The notes below the pieces were generated by a model. It searched no databases and was not told the DNA's origin. It saw only the letters and a program-made list of their open reading frames with translations. From Desarmillaria ectypa (Eukaryota > Basidiomycota > Agaricomycetes > Agaricales > Physalacriaceae), in the NCBI GenBank assembly GCA_030407005.1, contig JAUDYN010000008.1:744001-808000 (forward strand): a stretch of 64,000 nt of DNA, written 5' to 3'. The position numbers and the translations under genes were made by a program. How positions within the stretch are numbered: position 1 is the stretch's first letter; each line of letters opens with the position of its first letter. Below, one piece after another: positions 12,306 to 25,285 of this stretch.

Positions 12306-13363
12306 TGCCGCCTGGAGGTACTTGAGTTATCTTTTGTGGATAGATTGAAAGATGTAAAAATTTCTCCCACAATAGGACACAATCAAAACGATAGGTTTGG
12401 AGACCAATGACTGCTTTTTGATAAGTAGTGCTCGTGGTCTCTCTTGGTCACCGATTGCCAGGGAAAGAATACCTAGTAGATTCAAGGACTGACCTGATCC
12501 TATATAACAATAACTATGACAGAAGGAATTTTAGAGAGTACCTGACTGAAGTTAAAGCGTTAAGGGTTGGTTGAAGTTCCTAGTCAGATTAGCTTTTCAA
12601 CTTCGTGAGAAATTAGACATGCGGGACAGTCGGGCCGAAGGGGTCCAACACAGCCACGATCACCTACGACTGAAGCACTAGCACTGTTAGATCTACCGCT
12701 AAAGATATGTACAGATTTTACGAAACACTGCTAGCAGTCATATACATAAATTGTGTCGGTTTGTTACTCCGAATCACCATCTTCAGATAGAGGTCCATTG
12801 ACTGTAGCCCGTGCCCCGGGTTCCCCAGATGTGGGTGTATGGTTTCCATCCAAACACAACTTGTTATGCGTTAATGAGAGTTTGGATCCGTGTGCTCCAG
12901 GTTCGGCTACTTACTGTATTCAATATTCCCCTTGTCTTTTTTTATTGCCATAGCAACCCTGTCTCCGGAGGTGACAGATGATTACAAAAGGTGTTGAACA
13001 TTCCGAAATTTGGAAGGCCTAGCTCCCATCATCATTCTACAGATCAATAATATTTTACGGGGACTGGATTATTTATCGCATATAATTATCCGGTTGATCA
13101 TGAATCCGTTGAGTTTTCATGTCAATAAATATAGCGATTTGAGGTCAAGTGGCGCTAGTGCGCGCAGCAAAAAAGCTATTATAGGTGACATTAGGTCACG
13201 GTACCGGCGCTTTCTTGACTGGGAATTGGTCAGTGCTGGACGCGACACACTCTCAGGAAGCGCGTCCCTGCTTCTGTTCTCTTTCTTTCGTCGTGACAGG
13301 CGATTTTTCTTCCCGTTCTGGCCGCTGAGGACGAAAGAGCTTTGACGACCTGCTAATACGGAC
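12306..13363. other. Shared divergent promoter region
   Basis: This lies between the M64 peptidase (minus, start 12305) and the septation kinase (plus, start 13364), so both promoters should be here. A TATATAG-like string near 12499 (read on minus) lies about 195 bp above the peptidase start and is weak. No further gene is supported. Confidence 0.45.
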
Positions 13364-16300
13364 ATGGCGATGCCTTCAAGGTCGACTGGTAGCTCGAAAT
13401 CCCTTCATGATTATGTGTGTTCTATTCCGATGTTTTTTTCATTGTCCTCATCTTCGAGCTGTAGCAGCTGGGAGACTCGCTGGGCAAGGGGGCCTTTGGT
13501 CAAGTCTACCGTATGTGTTGATTCTTCGATATCGAGATCCCACTCAGCCGTTGCAAAAGGTGCACTCAACTGGGCCACTGGAGAAACCGTTGCTGTCAAG
13601 GAGATACAATTGAGCAATATACCCAAGAGTGAGCTGGGAGAAATCATGGTGCGTTTGTTATCTATTCCATCCTTCCCGTCTTGACCTTTTGCCTTTGTAC
13701 ATAGTCCGAGATCGACCTTTTGAAGAACCTCAACGTACGTGCAACATCTCCACTACTACTATACCTGACTATCCTACAGCATCCGAATATCGTCAAGTAC
13801 AAGGGTTTTGTCAAGACACGGGAGTATCTGTACATCATTCTCGAGTGCGCATTCTGGTCTGCCCTTCCGATGATCATCTCATCAGTGACATAGGTTTTGC
13901 GAGAACGGTTCTCTGCACAATATTTCGAAACGATTCGGAAAGTTTCCTGAGAACCTGGTATCCGTGTACATCTCCCAAGTATTGGAAGGCCTGGTCTATC
14001 TCCATGACCAGGGCGTCATACACAGAGACATCAAGGGTGCCAATATTCTCACGAACAAAGATGGGACCGTGAAGCTTGCAGACTTTGGAGTGGCGAGTAC
14101 GACTGCCAATGGTGCCCTGGATGATGCCGTTGTGGGGAGTCCTTACTGGAGTACGTGTTATTTTCATGCTTATAGGATTCACATTAACTTGAACAGTGGC
14201 GCCGGAGGTAATTGAACAGTCTGGTGCAACAACAGCGTCGGATATATGGTCTGTCGGCTGCCTCGTTATCGAGCTCCTGGAAGGGAACCCGCCATATTAT
14301 ACGCTTGAGCCAATGCCCGCATTGTTTCGCATTGTCCAGGATGATTGCCCTCCGATACCAGAGGGCGCGTCACCCATTGTCAAAGACTTTCTATATCACT
14401 GCTTCCAGAAGGACTGCAACTTGCGAATATCGGCCAAGAAGCTTCTCAAGCACCCGTGGATGGTCTCGACGCGTAAACAAATGTCAAATGGGGAGACGGC
14501 GACGAGAGCAGCAGATCGGAGACCGTTGAGCAACTACAACTATGATGAAGCAGTGCTCAAGGTGCAGGAGTGGAATGAGGCTTTGAAATGTCCGTCTGCA
14601 AACTTCCCTCAACTATACATGGCTAATCAGCGGTTATTTTAACGCAGCCCCCTCACGACCATCCAAGTACCCTCCCCGAGGACCACGATCACGTCCATCT
14701 TCGCCCAATCGCTCCCCTACCGACAATTCATTCAAGCCATCTTTACCCACGTCTACGTCTGCTGGCTCGGTTCCGTCAACGTCAGCTCCGTCGGTATGGA
14801 AACTAGGATCTGCTCCCAAAGCCAATGGATTAGGCTTAGTGGAAAAGATTCAGCCTTTGGCATTTGTCCTGCAGCCACCAGAAGTACAGACTGACAACTG
14901 GGATGATGATTTCTTGGAAGGGATATCTTTCACCAAGTTGCAAGGTTCGTCACAGTACGTCTTCTGTCATTTCTATATTAATAGTCATTGCTTAGCCCTG
15001 GAGCGGGCCCCGCCCGACGATGATAAAACTGAGACGGATGACAACGCGCAGACTATTCGACCGAATCGAAGTCCTGGCACCAGTGTCATACCCTTGGCAA
15101 AAGCACCCGCATCGGAAATGAAGCCCATAGTGGAAGATTATTCTGACCTGGCAGATGAGAATGAGTTGGAGGATAAGGTCGCCAACTTCAAGGTGATTTT
15201 TCTATTGTCTCCGGATACCTTTTTGAGGATAACAAACGGCTTCTATGTCACAGATGAAGAACTCTGTCCGCAAAGGCCTCTTTCACCCAGACGACATCAA
15301 GACCTTTGCATTATCTAATTCCGTTCCTGCCCCACCAAAGTCCGCGCCAGAGTTAGCAAGAAAGAACTCGCGTCCTTCTCTTAGTCCCATCAGGTTTCCA
15401 TCTGCTCCTCTTTCAGGACCGCCTTCTGGCACTATGCGAAGTACTCATTCACGTTCCTCGTCATTTGTTGGGACAATTGGGAGCGGTGGGGGGTCATTTG
15501 GTCGCGCGGAGGCAAAGCGGGCTCAGAGCACGCCAGAGTTTGATAAGTATGCGGAGGGGGACGATGAAGATTATGAAGATGTCTTTGGCAAGCCAAATGG
15601 AAACAGTAGGTAATTTCATAGATCATCGTGAGCACTTGGACTGACCGGTTGAGTAACAGCATCGGAACAACCCATGCAGACATTACAGCTTAATACAAGG
15701 CTATCAAACAAGTCATGGGTTCGTGCTTTATCGCGTGGCGTTGACCGTTATCATTCATTTGTTGTTGTAGTTAGGAGATGAGAACTCAGATGAAGAGGAT
15801 CCATTCTCCGAGATCGATGAAGGTTTTGCAGAGGATGACCTGGAAGCGAACTTGCAGAGAGACAAATATGCTCGATTGTGCACCCAAGTAAATCAGCTTA
15901 TCGATGAACTCACGCCTTCTGCGCCCGACTTCCAATTGCGGGACGCATGCGATCAGCTGGTTTGTTACGATACCTTGCTTGATACTACTGTTGCACTGAT
16001 AATTATATTGTTACAGCTTGGGATCATGGCTGATACTCCGGAGATGCAAGTCCAGCTGGTGTCATCGCATGGAATGCTTGCTATCTTGGAGGTCCTCGAG
16101 GGCAAGTGCTCAAGAGACGTTAACATGAAGTTGCTGCAAATTGTTAATCTGGTGGGTCAGGCATCTACTTTAGCTGCCCGCAAGATGTTTACTGTATTTA
16201 TAGCTTGTTACTGCAGATTTAGGCTTTCTGGAGAGTTTCTGTCTCATAGGGTGAGTGGACCGGCTGGCTTTGGTGTACCGTTCGTTCAAGTTATTCTAGT

Positions 16301-18094
16301 GGGATACCAGTCATGATGGGTACGCAACACACCTACTGCTTTCTCCGAAAAACTCATACCTGGCAGGTTTTACTTCCAAGAGGTATCCGTCTGAGTGCCG
16401 GTTGGAGGCCTCCAATTTCATCCGACTTCTGTGTCACACATCGGTCCTAACTCTGCAGATGTTCATCTCGTAGGTTGATGACGCCGAGATCATTGGTTTT
16501 TGCTTATACCTTTATTTAGGTGTCGAGGTCTAAAGGTGCTCGTCGATCTGCTCGACGAAGACTATGCGGAGCAAACCGAGCTCGTCGTCCACGCCCTCAA
16601 CGGAATTGGAAGTGTGTTTGAGCTTCAGAGTCCTACAACGAAGAACGATTTCTGCCGAATGTTCATTCGAGAAGGACTTCTTGACCCTCTTTCATCAGCA
16701 CTCCTCAACGTAATGGCCAACCGGGGAACGCCGTCAACGGATATGAAGGTGAAGATCATACAGATTTTATTGGTATTTTCACAGGTTTCGCAGTCGGACA
16801 TTCACGTCCGCAATGCATTGGGTACGAGGAAGGTCATACGCCGTAAGTTCTGATGCCTTGAAACTGTGGGCTCTTCCAAACGCTTTGCCCAACAGGACTT
16901 CTACGCGCATGCGAACTGCTGGAGCCAGAATGTCTCGTGTTGATGTTGAAAGCTGTGAAACATCTCTCGATGAACTCAACGCTCCTGGACGTGTTACAGA
17001 ATGCCAACGCCATTGAGATCCTAGTTCGTATTCTGGATGAACAATCGTCAGGTCCTCACAGTACGGTATGTGTTCGTTCTTGTTACCACTACAATATCAT
17101 CTATTTACCTTGAAAGCAGGAAATGTCCAATCATATCTTCCAGACCTGCTTTAACCTCTGCCGCCTCAACAAATCGCGTCAAGAGGAGGCAGCGCAGGCT
17201 GGTATAGTCTCTTGTCTCAAACGAGTCATAGCGACGAGTTCGCCGTTGAAGCAGTTTGCTTTGCCTATTCTGTGCGATCTGGCTAGCGCAGGGAAGAGTT
17301 GTCGAACATATTTATGGCAGCAAGACGGTCCTACGATGTACTTAAAGCTACTCGAAGATCCTTACTTCCAGGTTAGCGCCTTGGAATCTATCTTGTCTTG
17401 GTAAGGCACACATATTCTCGAAATCTTATTGGACTGACCTTACGCTGACGACAGGTTACAAGATGAAACCGCACGAGTCGAAGACGAGCTTATGAAACCG
17501 GAGTCTATAAACTCCTTACTCCAATGCTTTGTTTCAGCCAAGGCGAATTCGTTCGAGAATCTCCTTGACCCCTTCTTGAAGATAACACGTCTTTCTACAC
17601 CTATCACTATCGCCATGACCAAGTCGTCAATCTTCTTCAAGCGGATCATCGACCGCCTGGCACACAATACGAAAGCTGTTGTGCGGCTGAACCTCCTTCG
17701 AATTTTGCGAACAGTCTGTGAAGTTCATCCCAATCGTGCTGTTCTTGTCGAAAGGTATGGGCTCTTGGGTATCGTAGAGAACCTCAGCCAAAGTGGCGGT
17801 GATGGTGCCGTGCTTGTTCGAGAATTGGCGAGGGAGATCGTCCCTGTTCTGAAGCCCGGGCTAAAGCCCGTGGCGAAAGGCACTGGGTCCGAGTCTCCGA
17901 GGACCGTCGCTCCGAAGAAGACGAGAAGGACAGCGTCTGAAACCTCGGCAACTGTGTACGGGCAAGGGCTTGTAGGAAGTGGGTCCAGTACTGCGAGGTT
18001 TGGTGTGCCAAGTACGAAGAAGCCAGCCCGAGATCGTATGAGGTTGAATGAGATACCATGGCAGACAGACAGCGGCTCTGGAAGTCAGCTTTGA
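13364..18094 (+). CDS. sepH: Cdc7/SepH-type septation-initiation protein kinase
   Basis: Twenty exons were reconstructed (boundaries include 13364-13414, 13465-13510, 13560-13648, 13894-14150, 14197-14589, 16520-16842 and 17455-18094), totalling 3735 nt, 1244 residues, with all phases closing. The kinase domain is complete: glycine loop GKGAFGQVY (about 24-32), Lys46 in VAVKEI, catalytic [10 protein letters not shown] (about 137), DFG (about 157) and APE (about 180). The STE-group sequence matches the septation initiation network kinase of fission yeast Cdc7 and Aspergillus SepH. That kinase acts downstream of a small GTPase at the spindle pole body to trigger septum formation. A disordered Ser/Pro linker is followed by a long helical-repeat (ARM/HEAT-like) C-terminal half, as in that family. 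Exons of 20 nt (16300-16319), 30 nt and 34 nt are present. The 3' end converges on uL5m with 244 bp between stops. Confidence 0.92.
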
Positions 18095-18338
18095 AGTATA
18101 TTTGTATAACACTCCTTTTGTCTTTTTTCCCTATCCCTCTGCTATATCGTCGCATGGTTTTCGTTCTTTATTTGGGTATCTGCATCGTATAAGTACTTGA
18201 CCTCTCATTAGCATTTTTACTGAACACTCATTGCATATGGTATAGATATCATTATCAGATAGTCTAATACTGCGGAAAATGTAAATCACGGGTGAGACGA
18301 AGGAGAAAGCAATTTGAATACTTACCAGCTAGCTTCCT

Positions 18339-19265
18339 TTATTGCCGGATGGTACGAGTGAATGGTATCTGGAACCCTGATACCAATGCCCTAGCACGGT
18401 CCTGCGCCCCAACTCCGTGGGCGTTGGTGATGAAGTGAATGTGCATTCCGTATTGCCTTGGATAGGCTTCCTGGTTCACTTCGATTTGAGGGAAGAAGCC
18501 CATGGCTTCAGGTGGCAGACCCATGGACACGACGCCGGAGACTGAGCTGGGTTTGTTAAGATTAGATCCAGCAATGGGGAGGGCAAGGCCGTCGAATTCT
18601 CGAAGACGAGGCAGAACGAATTCCACGAGGGTGCCAATAAAATCGTACATATTTTGGCCCTTTATTGTGACCTTTGCACCGATCGGAATCCCGGGCCTCA
18701 GCCAGCCACCAACCTGCTTTTTTCCCTTGACAATCTGTACGCCCTCCACAGTATGCTTCCCTCCGCCACCGTTCTCCGTCTCTCCTGATAGCGCCCGGAG
18801 AGCCATAATCACACCAAGAACCTCACTCTTGCTCATCACCGCCTGCTTTACCATGGTGTGTATTTGAATCTTTTCTAGCTTCGTCACATTTTCTGGCGAT
18901 GAGGGCGGCGGCGGTTGTCGTCCTAGATGTGATCCACCGACTGGGGGATTTTTTCGGTATTTGGAGTAGGGATCTTCTGGGTCGAATTTTAGTCGGATCT
19001 GTCGAGGTGGTGGTCGAGGACCGCGTTCGTGGACGTAAGTCATGTACATGACATCGTCTTGTAGCGTGTTATAGTAGTGATCCTCGAAGCGGCATGGCGC
19101 AAATTGCCTCGTTATGATATTTGTAGGTGGAATGGGCAATCTCGTTCGCTTATCTTTTGGAAAGGCCTTTTTTGGAGTGGGTATCAGACCGAAACGCGTC
19201 AATGAGGTTGCTTTGGTGTATTTCGTGACAGCCTCTACGACAGGTTTTGCAGCCGTGGTGGTCAT
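18339..19265 (-). CDS. mrpl7: Mitochondrial large-subunit ribosomal protein uL5m
   Basis: A single-exon gene of 308 residues. The N-terminus is basic and lacks acidic residues for the first 10 or so positions, consistent with mitochondrial import. The uL5 fold is recognisable: an N-terminal block around KIQIHTMVKQAV, a middle KVTIKGQNMYDFIGTLVEFV and a C-terminal YPRQYGMHIHFITNAHG. This is yeast Mrpl7, which binds 5S-type or central protuberance RNA positions in the mitochondrial large subunit. Starting at 19265 leaves no room for a longer leader because the divergent gene begins near 19434. Confidence 0.88.
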   Translation of the reverse strand: MTTTAAKPVVEAVTKYTKATSLTRFGLIPTPKKAFPKDKRTRLPIPPTNIITRQFAPCRFEDHYYNTLQDDVMYMTYVHERGPRPPPRQIRLKFDPEDPYSKYRKNPPVGGSHLGRQPPPPSSPENVTKLEKIQIHTMVKQAVMSKSEVLGVIMALRALSGETENGGGGKHTVEGVQIVKGKKQVGGWLRPGIPIGAKVTIKGQNMYDFIGTLVEFVLPRLREFDGLALPIAGSNLNKPSSVSGVVSMGLPPEAMGFFPQIEVNQEAYPRQYGMHIHFITNAHGVGAQDRARALVSGFQIPFTRTIRQ

Positions 19266-19433
19266 CTAAATTTCAGTGAGCAAAAGGACACCGTACAAGA
19301 TTGATTCATACTCTCAAAACCTTGATTTTTGGACGAAGTTCGAGGATGACGGCAGTGGAAGAGAAAGAGCCGTCGACTTCCGAAACAAATAGATGCAAGT
19401 TGCTACACTGCCACCTATCGCGACCTCCAGATC

Positions 19434-20523
19434 ATGCCCTCACATTACTTGATATTCAACAAACACATAGTCGACAACTTGGAACCTAAGCCGGAGAGAG
19501 TATGTCACTTTCCTCAATATCCGTAAAAATAGAAGGGATATGAGGGTAAGAAGATGAGAATGTGTGGAAAATGCCAGTACATACGTTGTTGCGTGCGCTC
19601 TCCCTAACAATAACGTGCATTTACTAACTTTTGGCAGAGCGAGGCCTGCCAGAAATCCGGTCGGCGTTGACACAAAGGGTGTTGTCGCGAAAAGCTGTAC
19701 CTCATTGATGGGAGTGCTTGAGTTGAGGTATGTACGGAATAAACCGCGTGAGCACTGAGTACTCCTCAAACAACCAAAAACTTGTAGGAACATCAATTGA
19801 TTGGATATTTGAACGGGCGACTCTAGGAGCTCTTCGCTTACACACTACTGACGACCTCCCTCACAGTTTTCTGCAGCTCAACGTGATGTACGGCGACCTG
19901 GCTAGGCTTGGTGGACGGCCGGGGCAGACTATTTTCTCATGCAAGGCATCGATTACACCGTTTTCTGAAGCGCCGTGGCTCACGTATATGGAAGTTGATT
20001 TCAAGGAGGCACAAGAGATTAAGGCCAGCGGAGGAACCGGAAGAGCCTTTGCCTTCGTCTGTTTTCGATGGGAGCGCGACGGGCCCATGATAGCATTTCC
20101 CATGAGACTTAACCTGACTGCGCCGCCAACACATGGACATCAGCACATCTCTGCTTGGAAACCCATTCTTTATGGCACTGTCCGTAAACAGATTTTAATG
20201 GACGAACTGTCGCAGCACATACTGCAAGCGGGAACCACGTTGTCGATGGATTTGAATGATATGAATTTTGAAAATATTATCAATGATATGGAGACACTTT
20301 CAATGGTAAGCGTCATGCTTGCTCCGCCTTGTGTTTCTGGCAAGTCCTGTAGAATGCGTACATGCAATGGACTATGCCTACTCTATGGTAAGAACGCATT
20401 CTTTTGAAAAACATCCTCGATTGACTCTCGTATGTCGCCAGTACCGTAGCCAAATTGGCATTCACACTTCTAACACATTGGAAGGCTGGTCATATCACAA
20501 CAGTGTACTGTATCTTCTTGTGA
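19434..20523 (+). CDS. Unidentified multi-exon protein
   Basis: The 3' half is firm: exon 19788-20305, a 35-nt exon 20353-20387 and a last exon 20442-20523 join through GT..AG introns with closing phases. They give hydrophilic sequence with motifs such as WLTYMEVDFKEAQEI, RAFAFVCFRWERDGPM and DMNFENIINDMETLSM. The 5' end is tentative: a start at 19434 (MPSHYLIFNKHIVDNL) with a 22-nt exon at 19638-19659 would close the frame but needs two introns of about 130 bp, longer than others here. I do not recognise a domain. It is divergent from uL5m, about 170 bp start to start, so the two may share a promoter. Confidence 0.5.
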
Positions 20524-20854
20524 TACATATCAATGCTTCGACAATCATGGAACTTGAAGCTTCTCGGGCTCTGCTATCATAAAAGCCAGCGAGTTGAATC
20601 ATGTCCTATGCAGCATGCACGCTAGCGAACTTATGCACCGGTCACGAGGCCGACACCCGAGGCTTCTCAGCTTCTCAGCTGGTGCGGCAACTCGCCTCCT
20701 TTGTCCGTCCACGGCCAACAGCTAGTTAACGTCATTATGAATCCTTGGAAGGGAACATGGAAACTGCATCCGATCATAGAAGAGCGGTCGATACCCTGCA
20801 CGCGTCTCGGACTTTTCGTCCCGGTTGGATACACGACGTGGACTTCTTACCACC
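20524..20854. other. Upstream region of the GH20 gene
   Basis: No gene is seen in these 331 bp, which contain the 3' end of the preceding gene and the GH20 promoter. Confidence 0.5.
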
Positions 20855-22771
20855 ATGTCCCATCGTCTTTCACTACTTCTCTTTGCTGCTTTGCGTGTGT
20901 CAGCTCTGTGGCCTCTACCACAAAGCATCTCAACAGGCTCTACACACCTACGGCTCTCCCCTTCATTTGATATCACGCTCTCGGGCATTGACTCTCCACC
21001 TGCAGACCTCAACGATGCCATATCACGTACCAAACAATATCTGTACAATGATAAGCTCCAGCGCCTAGTGGAAGGGCGTGGGGCGAATGATGCGGGTGCC
21101 ATCACCAGTGCTGCTAGTCTCGAGAGACTCATCCTTGTTTTCCAAGGAAGTGAAGTGTCTAGTATCTCGAAGGAGGCGGTGGCGGAACTGGGGAGCCGCG
21201 TGGAGAGCTATACTCTCACAATCCCTGCCGATGGGTCAGACGCTACGGTCACCGCCAACTCGACACTGGGCCTATTCAGAGGCCTCACGACGTTCAACCA
21301 GCTGTGGTATGACTGGGAGGACACCGTTTATACTCCCGAAGCACCGGTGGATATTACCGATGCTCCAGCTTATGTATGATGTAAAAATTTTGCGTCTTTC
21401 CTTCTTTTCAAACATACATCTCAGCCGTATCGCGGACTGATGCTTGACACTGCAAGAAATTTGTACGTAGTTCCCATCGTCTGACACTTCTTTCTACTGA
21501 CCATCCATTTATCAGCTTCCCCGTCTCCGACCTCAAGCGCACGCTAGATGCCATGAGCTGGGTCAAAATGAGCACGTTTCATTGGCACGTAACAGACAGC
21601 CAGAGCTTCCCTCTTGAAGTTACAGAGCTCCCTGATCTGTCCATCAAGGGCGCCTACTCTTCTTCGATGACTTACACTACTTCTGATATTGAAGATATCG
21701 TCGCGCATGCAGCTTCTGTACGTAATTTCTCGTGTTCTACACCCCCCGCGCTAATGGCTAGCTAGCGTGGTATCGACGTCTTGGTCGAGGTTGATACTCC
21801 AGGGCACACTGGCATCATTGTAGAAGCATATCCTGATCACGTTGCTTGCCCCGGGGCTACTCCGTGGCAGGACTACGCAAGTGGTACGTCCTTCGGCTTT
21901 CCCAGACCCCTTCTCGAACTGACCGACGTGAGGATAATCAAGAACCTCCCGCTGGACAGCTCCGAGTCGCGTCCAGTGACACTGTTAATTTCACAGCCTC
22001 CCTAGTTTCCGCGATATCATCTATGTTTCCCTCCAAGTATTTTTCGACTGGTGGCGATGAAATCAATTTCAACTGCTACGCCAACGACAATGTGACGCAG
22101 GCAGATCTGGCAGCAAGAGGAATCACAATCACGCAGGCCTTGGACTCTTTCACTGAATCCACCCACGGCGCCCTGCGGGCGGCTGGTAAAACGCCTGTTG
22201 TATGGGAAGAGATGTTACTCGATTATAACATTACAACCCTTGGAAACGACACAATTGTAATGGTGTGGCTCTCATCTGACCACGCCGCAGCCGTTGCGGA
22301 GAAAGGATATAAATTCGTTCACGCAGCGTCCGACTACTTTTACCTCGACTGTGGTGCTGGTGAGATGCTCGCGAACTCAGCGGATCAGACTAGCTGGTGT
22401 GACCCGTTCAAGACATGGCAAAAGGTATCCTTATTGTACCCTCCAAACATCCGGTCTCGCTTACCGTGACCTCCCTTCAGGCATACTCATTTGACCCCAC
22501 TACCAACCTGACGAAGGAGCAAAGCCAGTTGGTTTTGGGCGGCCAGCAGCTTCTCTGGACAGAGCAGTCCTCACCGTCGAATCTGGATCCGATTGTCTGG
22601 CCTAGAGCTGCCGCATCCGCAGAGGTCTTTTGGAGCGGCTCGGGACGGAATGGGAGTGAGGCGCTTCCTCGGCTTCATGATGTTCGATTCCGCTTCAATC
22701 AACGGGGTGTCGCGGCAATCGCTCTCCAGCCGTTGTGGTGCGCCTTGAGGCCCGGTCTTTGTAATGCTTAG
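20855..22771 (+). CDS. Secreted beta-N-acetylhexosaminidase, GH20
   Basis: Six exons (20855-21373, 21425-21462, 21516-21717, 21766-21883, 21943-22424, 22481-22771) give 549 residues with closing phases. A signal peptide (MSHRLSLLLFAALRVSA) is followed by the fungal hexosaminidase N-terminal domain, then the GH20 barrel. Key motifs are YRGLMLDTARNFF, FHWHVTDSQSFP and STGGDEINFNCY, whose Asp-Glu pair (about 331-332) is the substrate-assisted catalytic pair of GH20; WEEMLLDYN and WSGSGRN follow. It should release terminal N-acetylglucosamine from chitin oligomers and pairs functionally with the chitinase at 32508-34206. The protein ends with two cysteines that may form a disulphide. Confidence 0.93.
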
Positions 22772-23760
22772 GTTCATGTTCTGTCGCTGCCAAATTTGAT
22801 CTTTTCTTCTTTTTGATGCCTTTTGCAACCATTTTTTACTGTCGGCGTAAGGCTCTATTGTCTATTTTCTACTAGTACACAACGTGCTTTCAATACTTGT
22901 AGTGGTAGGACGATGTCGAATAGGATGATCCCAGATTGTCGCTACCTGACACATAGTCGGTGTCATTGAGGGTTGCCGGTGGACGTGACGAGAATTTTTG
23001 ACCCTCAACGGTGAAGAAGGCGGTCCTGCCAGACAATAATATCGGGAAGAACGTCGGTATGTCCGCCAATGAAAAAAACAGGCATGCCAACCAAACTGTA
23101 GTCGGCTCCCCCACTCACCGAATAAGAGGGATTAACCCGGTTCAGACCTATTTTTAGTCCTCTACTTTTCCCCAGACAACGTTAACGGGGGAGGAAGGGC
23201 CATCTCGAAGGGGAAGTTCCGGAACCGCTGGCGGCCGTTGCTGAGCCATTGAGTATGACCGAGGTTAATGCTGTCGGTGATACCTTGAGGCATTTAATGT
23301 ATTGCAAAGTACTGGGAATTTGTCGGGAAAGTTGTATCTTACCAGGAGAAAAAACTCCGAGGGCGCTTTAGAAACCTATACGGCGGTATCCGGATGCTGC
23401 ATTCCTCAAACAAGCGACTCAAATATTAAAAATGACGCGACTTTGGTAAGGCTCATAGTCACGGCGCTGATTGTAAAGGTCTGGAAACAACGGGCAATTT
23501 TGGGCTGTGCCAAAATGTGTTCCTATTTTTCCCGGAGACCGTTACCACCCGTTGTACCGACGGTCGAGGCCTAGGTAACCGACCACCGACCCCCCCACAT
23601 CGAAGCATTCGTGACTTCGTCAATGTGCTCGGTGTTGATCCGTGATATGTTTTCAGCGCTTAGGCGGTGGTTAGGCCTGTCGAGCCTCGTCTGGATGCTC
23701 GCCGTACCCATCCGACCATCACTTGCATCAGATTCAGGGTATTTCAAGGGTATCTCGAGG
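22772..23760. other. Intergenic, no gene seen
   Basis: The longest open frame (90 codons, 23302-23574) has no coding signature. The stretch looks like eroded sequence. Confidence 0.35.
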
Positions 23761-23768
23761 TATATAAG
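23761..23768 (+). promoter_or_regulatory. TATA box (TATATAAG)
   Basis: A clean TATATAAG lies 106 bp before the ATG at 23874. It is followed by a C/T-rich leader, a normal core-promoter layout for a basidiomycete gene. Confidence 0.5.
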
Positions 23769-23873
23769 CTAATTTGGCCTAACCGCCTGCTGCCCATTCA
23801 CCTTTGGTTCATTTTCCCAGTCATTCTTAATTAACGTCAACGTTAAACCCATCTCAATCCTCATCGATTCACC

Positions 23874-24156
23874 ATGTACTACACATACTTGGCTCGCAGA
23901 AAGGTTCGTTTTCGACGTTTTCGTAAGAATTACGTTTGTCCTGATGGTCTTTGTTCCAGTCCCTTGCTATCTGGGTCGGTCTGCAGACAAGCCTTGCCAG
24001 TTTCATATATTACCGATACCGGGAACCAAAAAGGTTTGTTTCCACATCCTTCACTGGTGTTTAGAGTTCACTGACATTCCAACTCCTTGCAGTCTGACCG
24101 ACTCTTCCCTTTCATCAAGGTTGGGGCAGCTAAAGGCTGTACCCTTGACGCACTAA
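23874..24156 (+). CDS. Small protein, probable single membrane helix
   Basis: Three exons (23874-23903, 23960-24033, 24093-24156) with introns GTTCGT..CAG (56 bp) and GTTTGT..CAG (59 bp) close to 56 codons, a 55-residue product. The second exon encodes a mostly hydrophobic stretch (SLAIWVGLQTSLASFIYY) followed by basic residues, suggesting a membrane helix. It does not end in a CaaX box, so it is not a typical pheromone precursor. Support comes from the TATA box and two well-formed introns rather than from homology. The family is unknown and the model could be wrong. Confidence 0.4.
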
Positions 24157-25160
24157 TTTGCGCGTCGACAACTCGACTCTAGGAGATCACCATGACTCGG
24201 GAGGCATTACAAGGATGAACTAATTTATTTTACTGTACTTACAATGGTGTATATACGTTCTGGATGGCGAATAATTTGAAATCATAACGAAAGCTGGCTT
24301 GGAGGTCCCAAAAAGGATGGCGATATATTGATGGCGCTTCGACGTTTACTACTACCACCACCTCATGCCGAACTGCCATCCGTAGCCCTTTCATTATAGA
24401 TCAAGTAGAGGAAACTTGTGAGCACGGTCTTTTCGTTGCTCGATGTGTGCACTAATAGTCTGGTAGAACGTTATCAGTGTATACAATACGGAATCAACAA
24501 TGATTCTGAAAACTTGTATGAAACGCAACACCCAGTCATACAGATGAAAAAGTCACACCTGAGCCAGTTAAACTTATGTGCCAGACTAAGAGCAAATGTT
24601 AACGCAGAAATTTGCTGTCACGCGCAACACCGCTCTCAACTTCCCACCGCATTCTTTCCTTGACTACGCGTACAACATGTCGAGAAGGACGTCGTCAGTT
24701 CCAGATGTCGACGACTACCTTCCACTTCTCTGGATAGCGTGCGCTGCACTCACCCGGCATTTTTAAATAACTTCCGGCAGCGTCCCTTCTGTTCTTGTGT
24801 CGGCATATTTTGCGCGCAAATGGTGCCTAGCTCGTAAGCTCAAGGTTCACTGTGTCTTTGCCACGACCAACCATCTCTTACTGGCATCCAGATTTCATAT
24901 TGGTGTGCGACGCCAGACATCGCCGCACGGATACAGAGAGGAGAAGAAATTAGTCCTGAGGAAAGGGTCTATTGCGCGCGTGGAACGAGAAGCGGAGAAT
25001 GGACTGACATTGCTTGTAACTTCTACAAAAACGACATCTCCGCTGGTGAACTGGTTAACGAGTGGCTACCTGAATCTCTCTCGGGACCCGAAAAGTAAGG
25101 AAAAAGAAGACGAAAGTGACGCGTATGTTTGTAGATGAACAGTGTTTCAGATCTTTGCAC
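24157..25160. other. Intergenic, no gene seen
   Basis: Open frames up to 113 codons (24797-25138) are basic and show no recognisable domain or intron pattern. I leave them uncalled. Confidence 0.35.
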
Positions 25161-25285
25161 CGATTGAATGTATAAATTCAACAGTCGTCTACTATTTACA
25201 GTCTACAGTCCAAGTCATCTTGAATACCTGACGAATGTCGTTAGCTTGGGGTGGCCCAAGTTCAATTACCACCATCCAATAAGCA

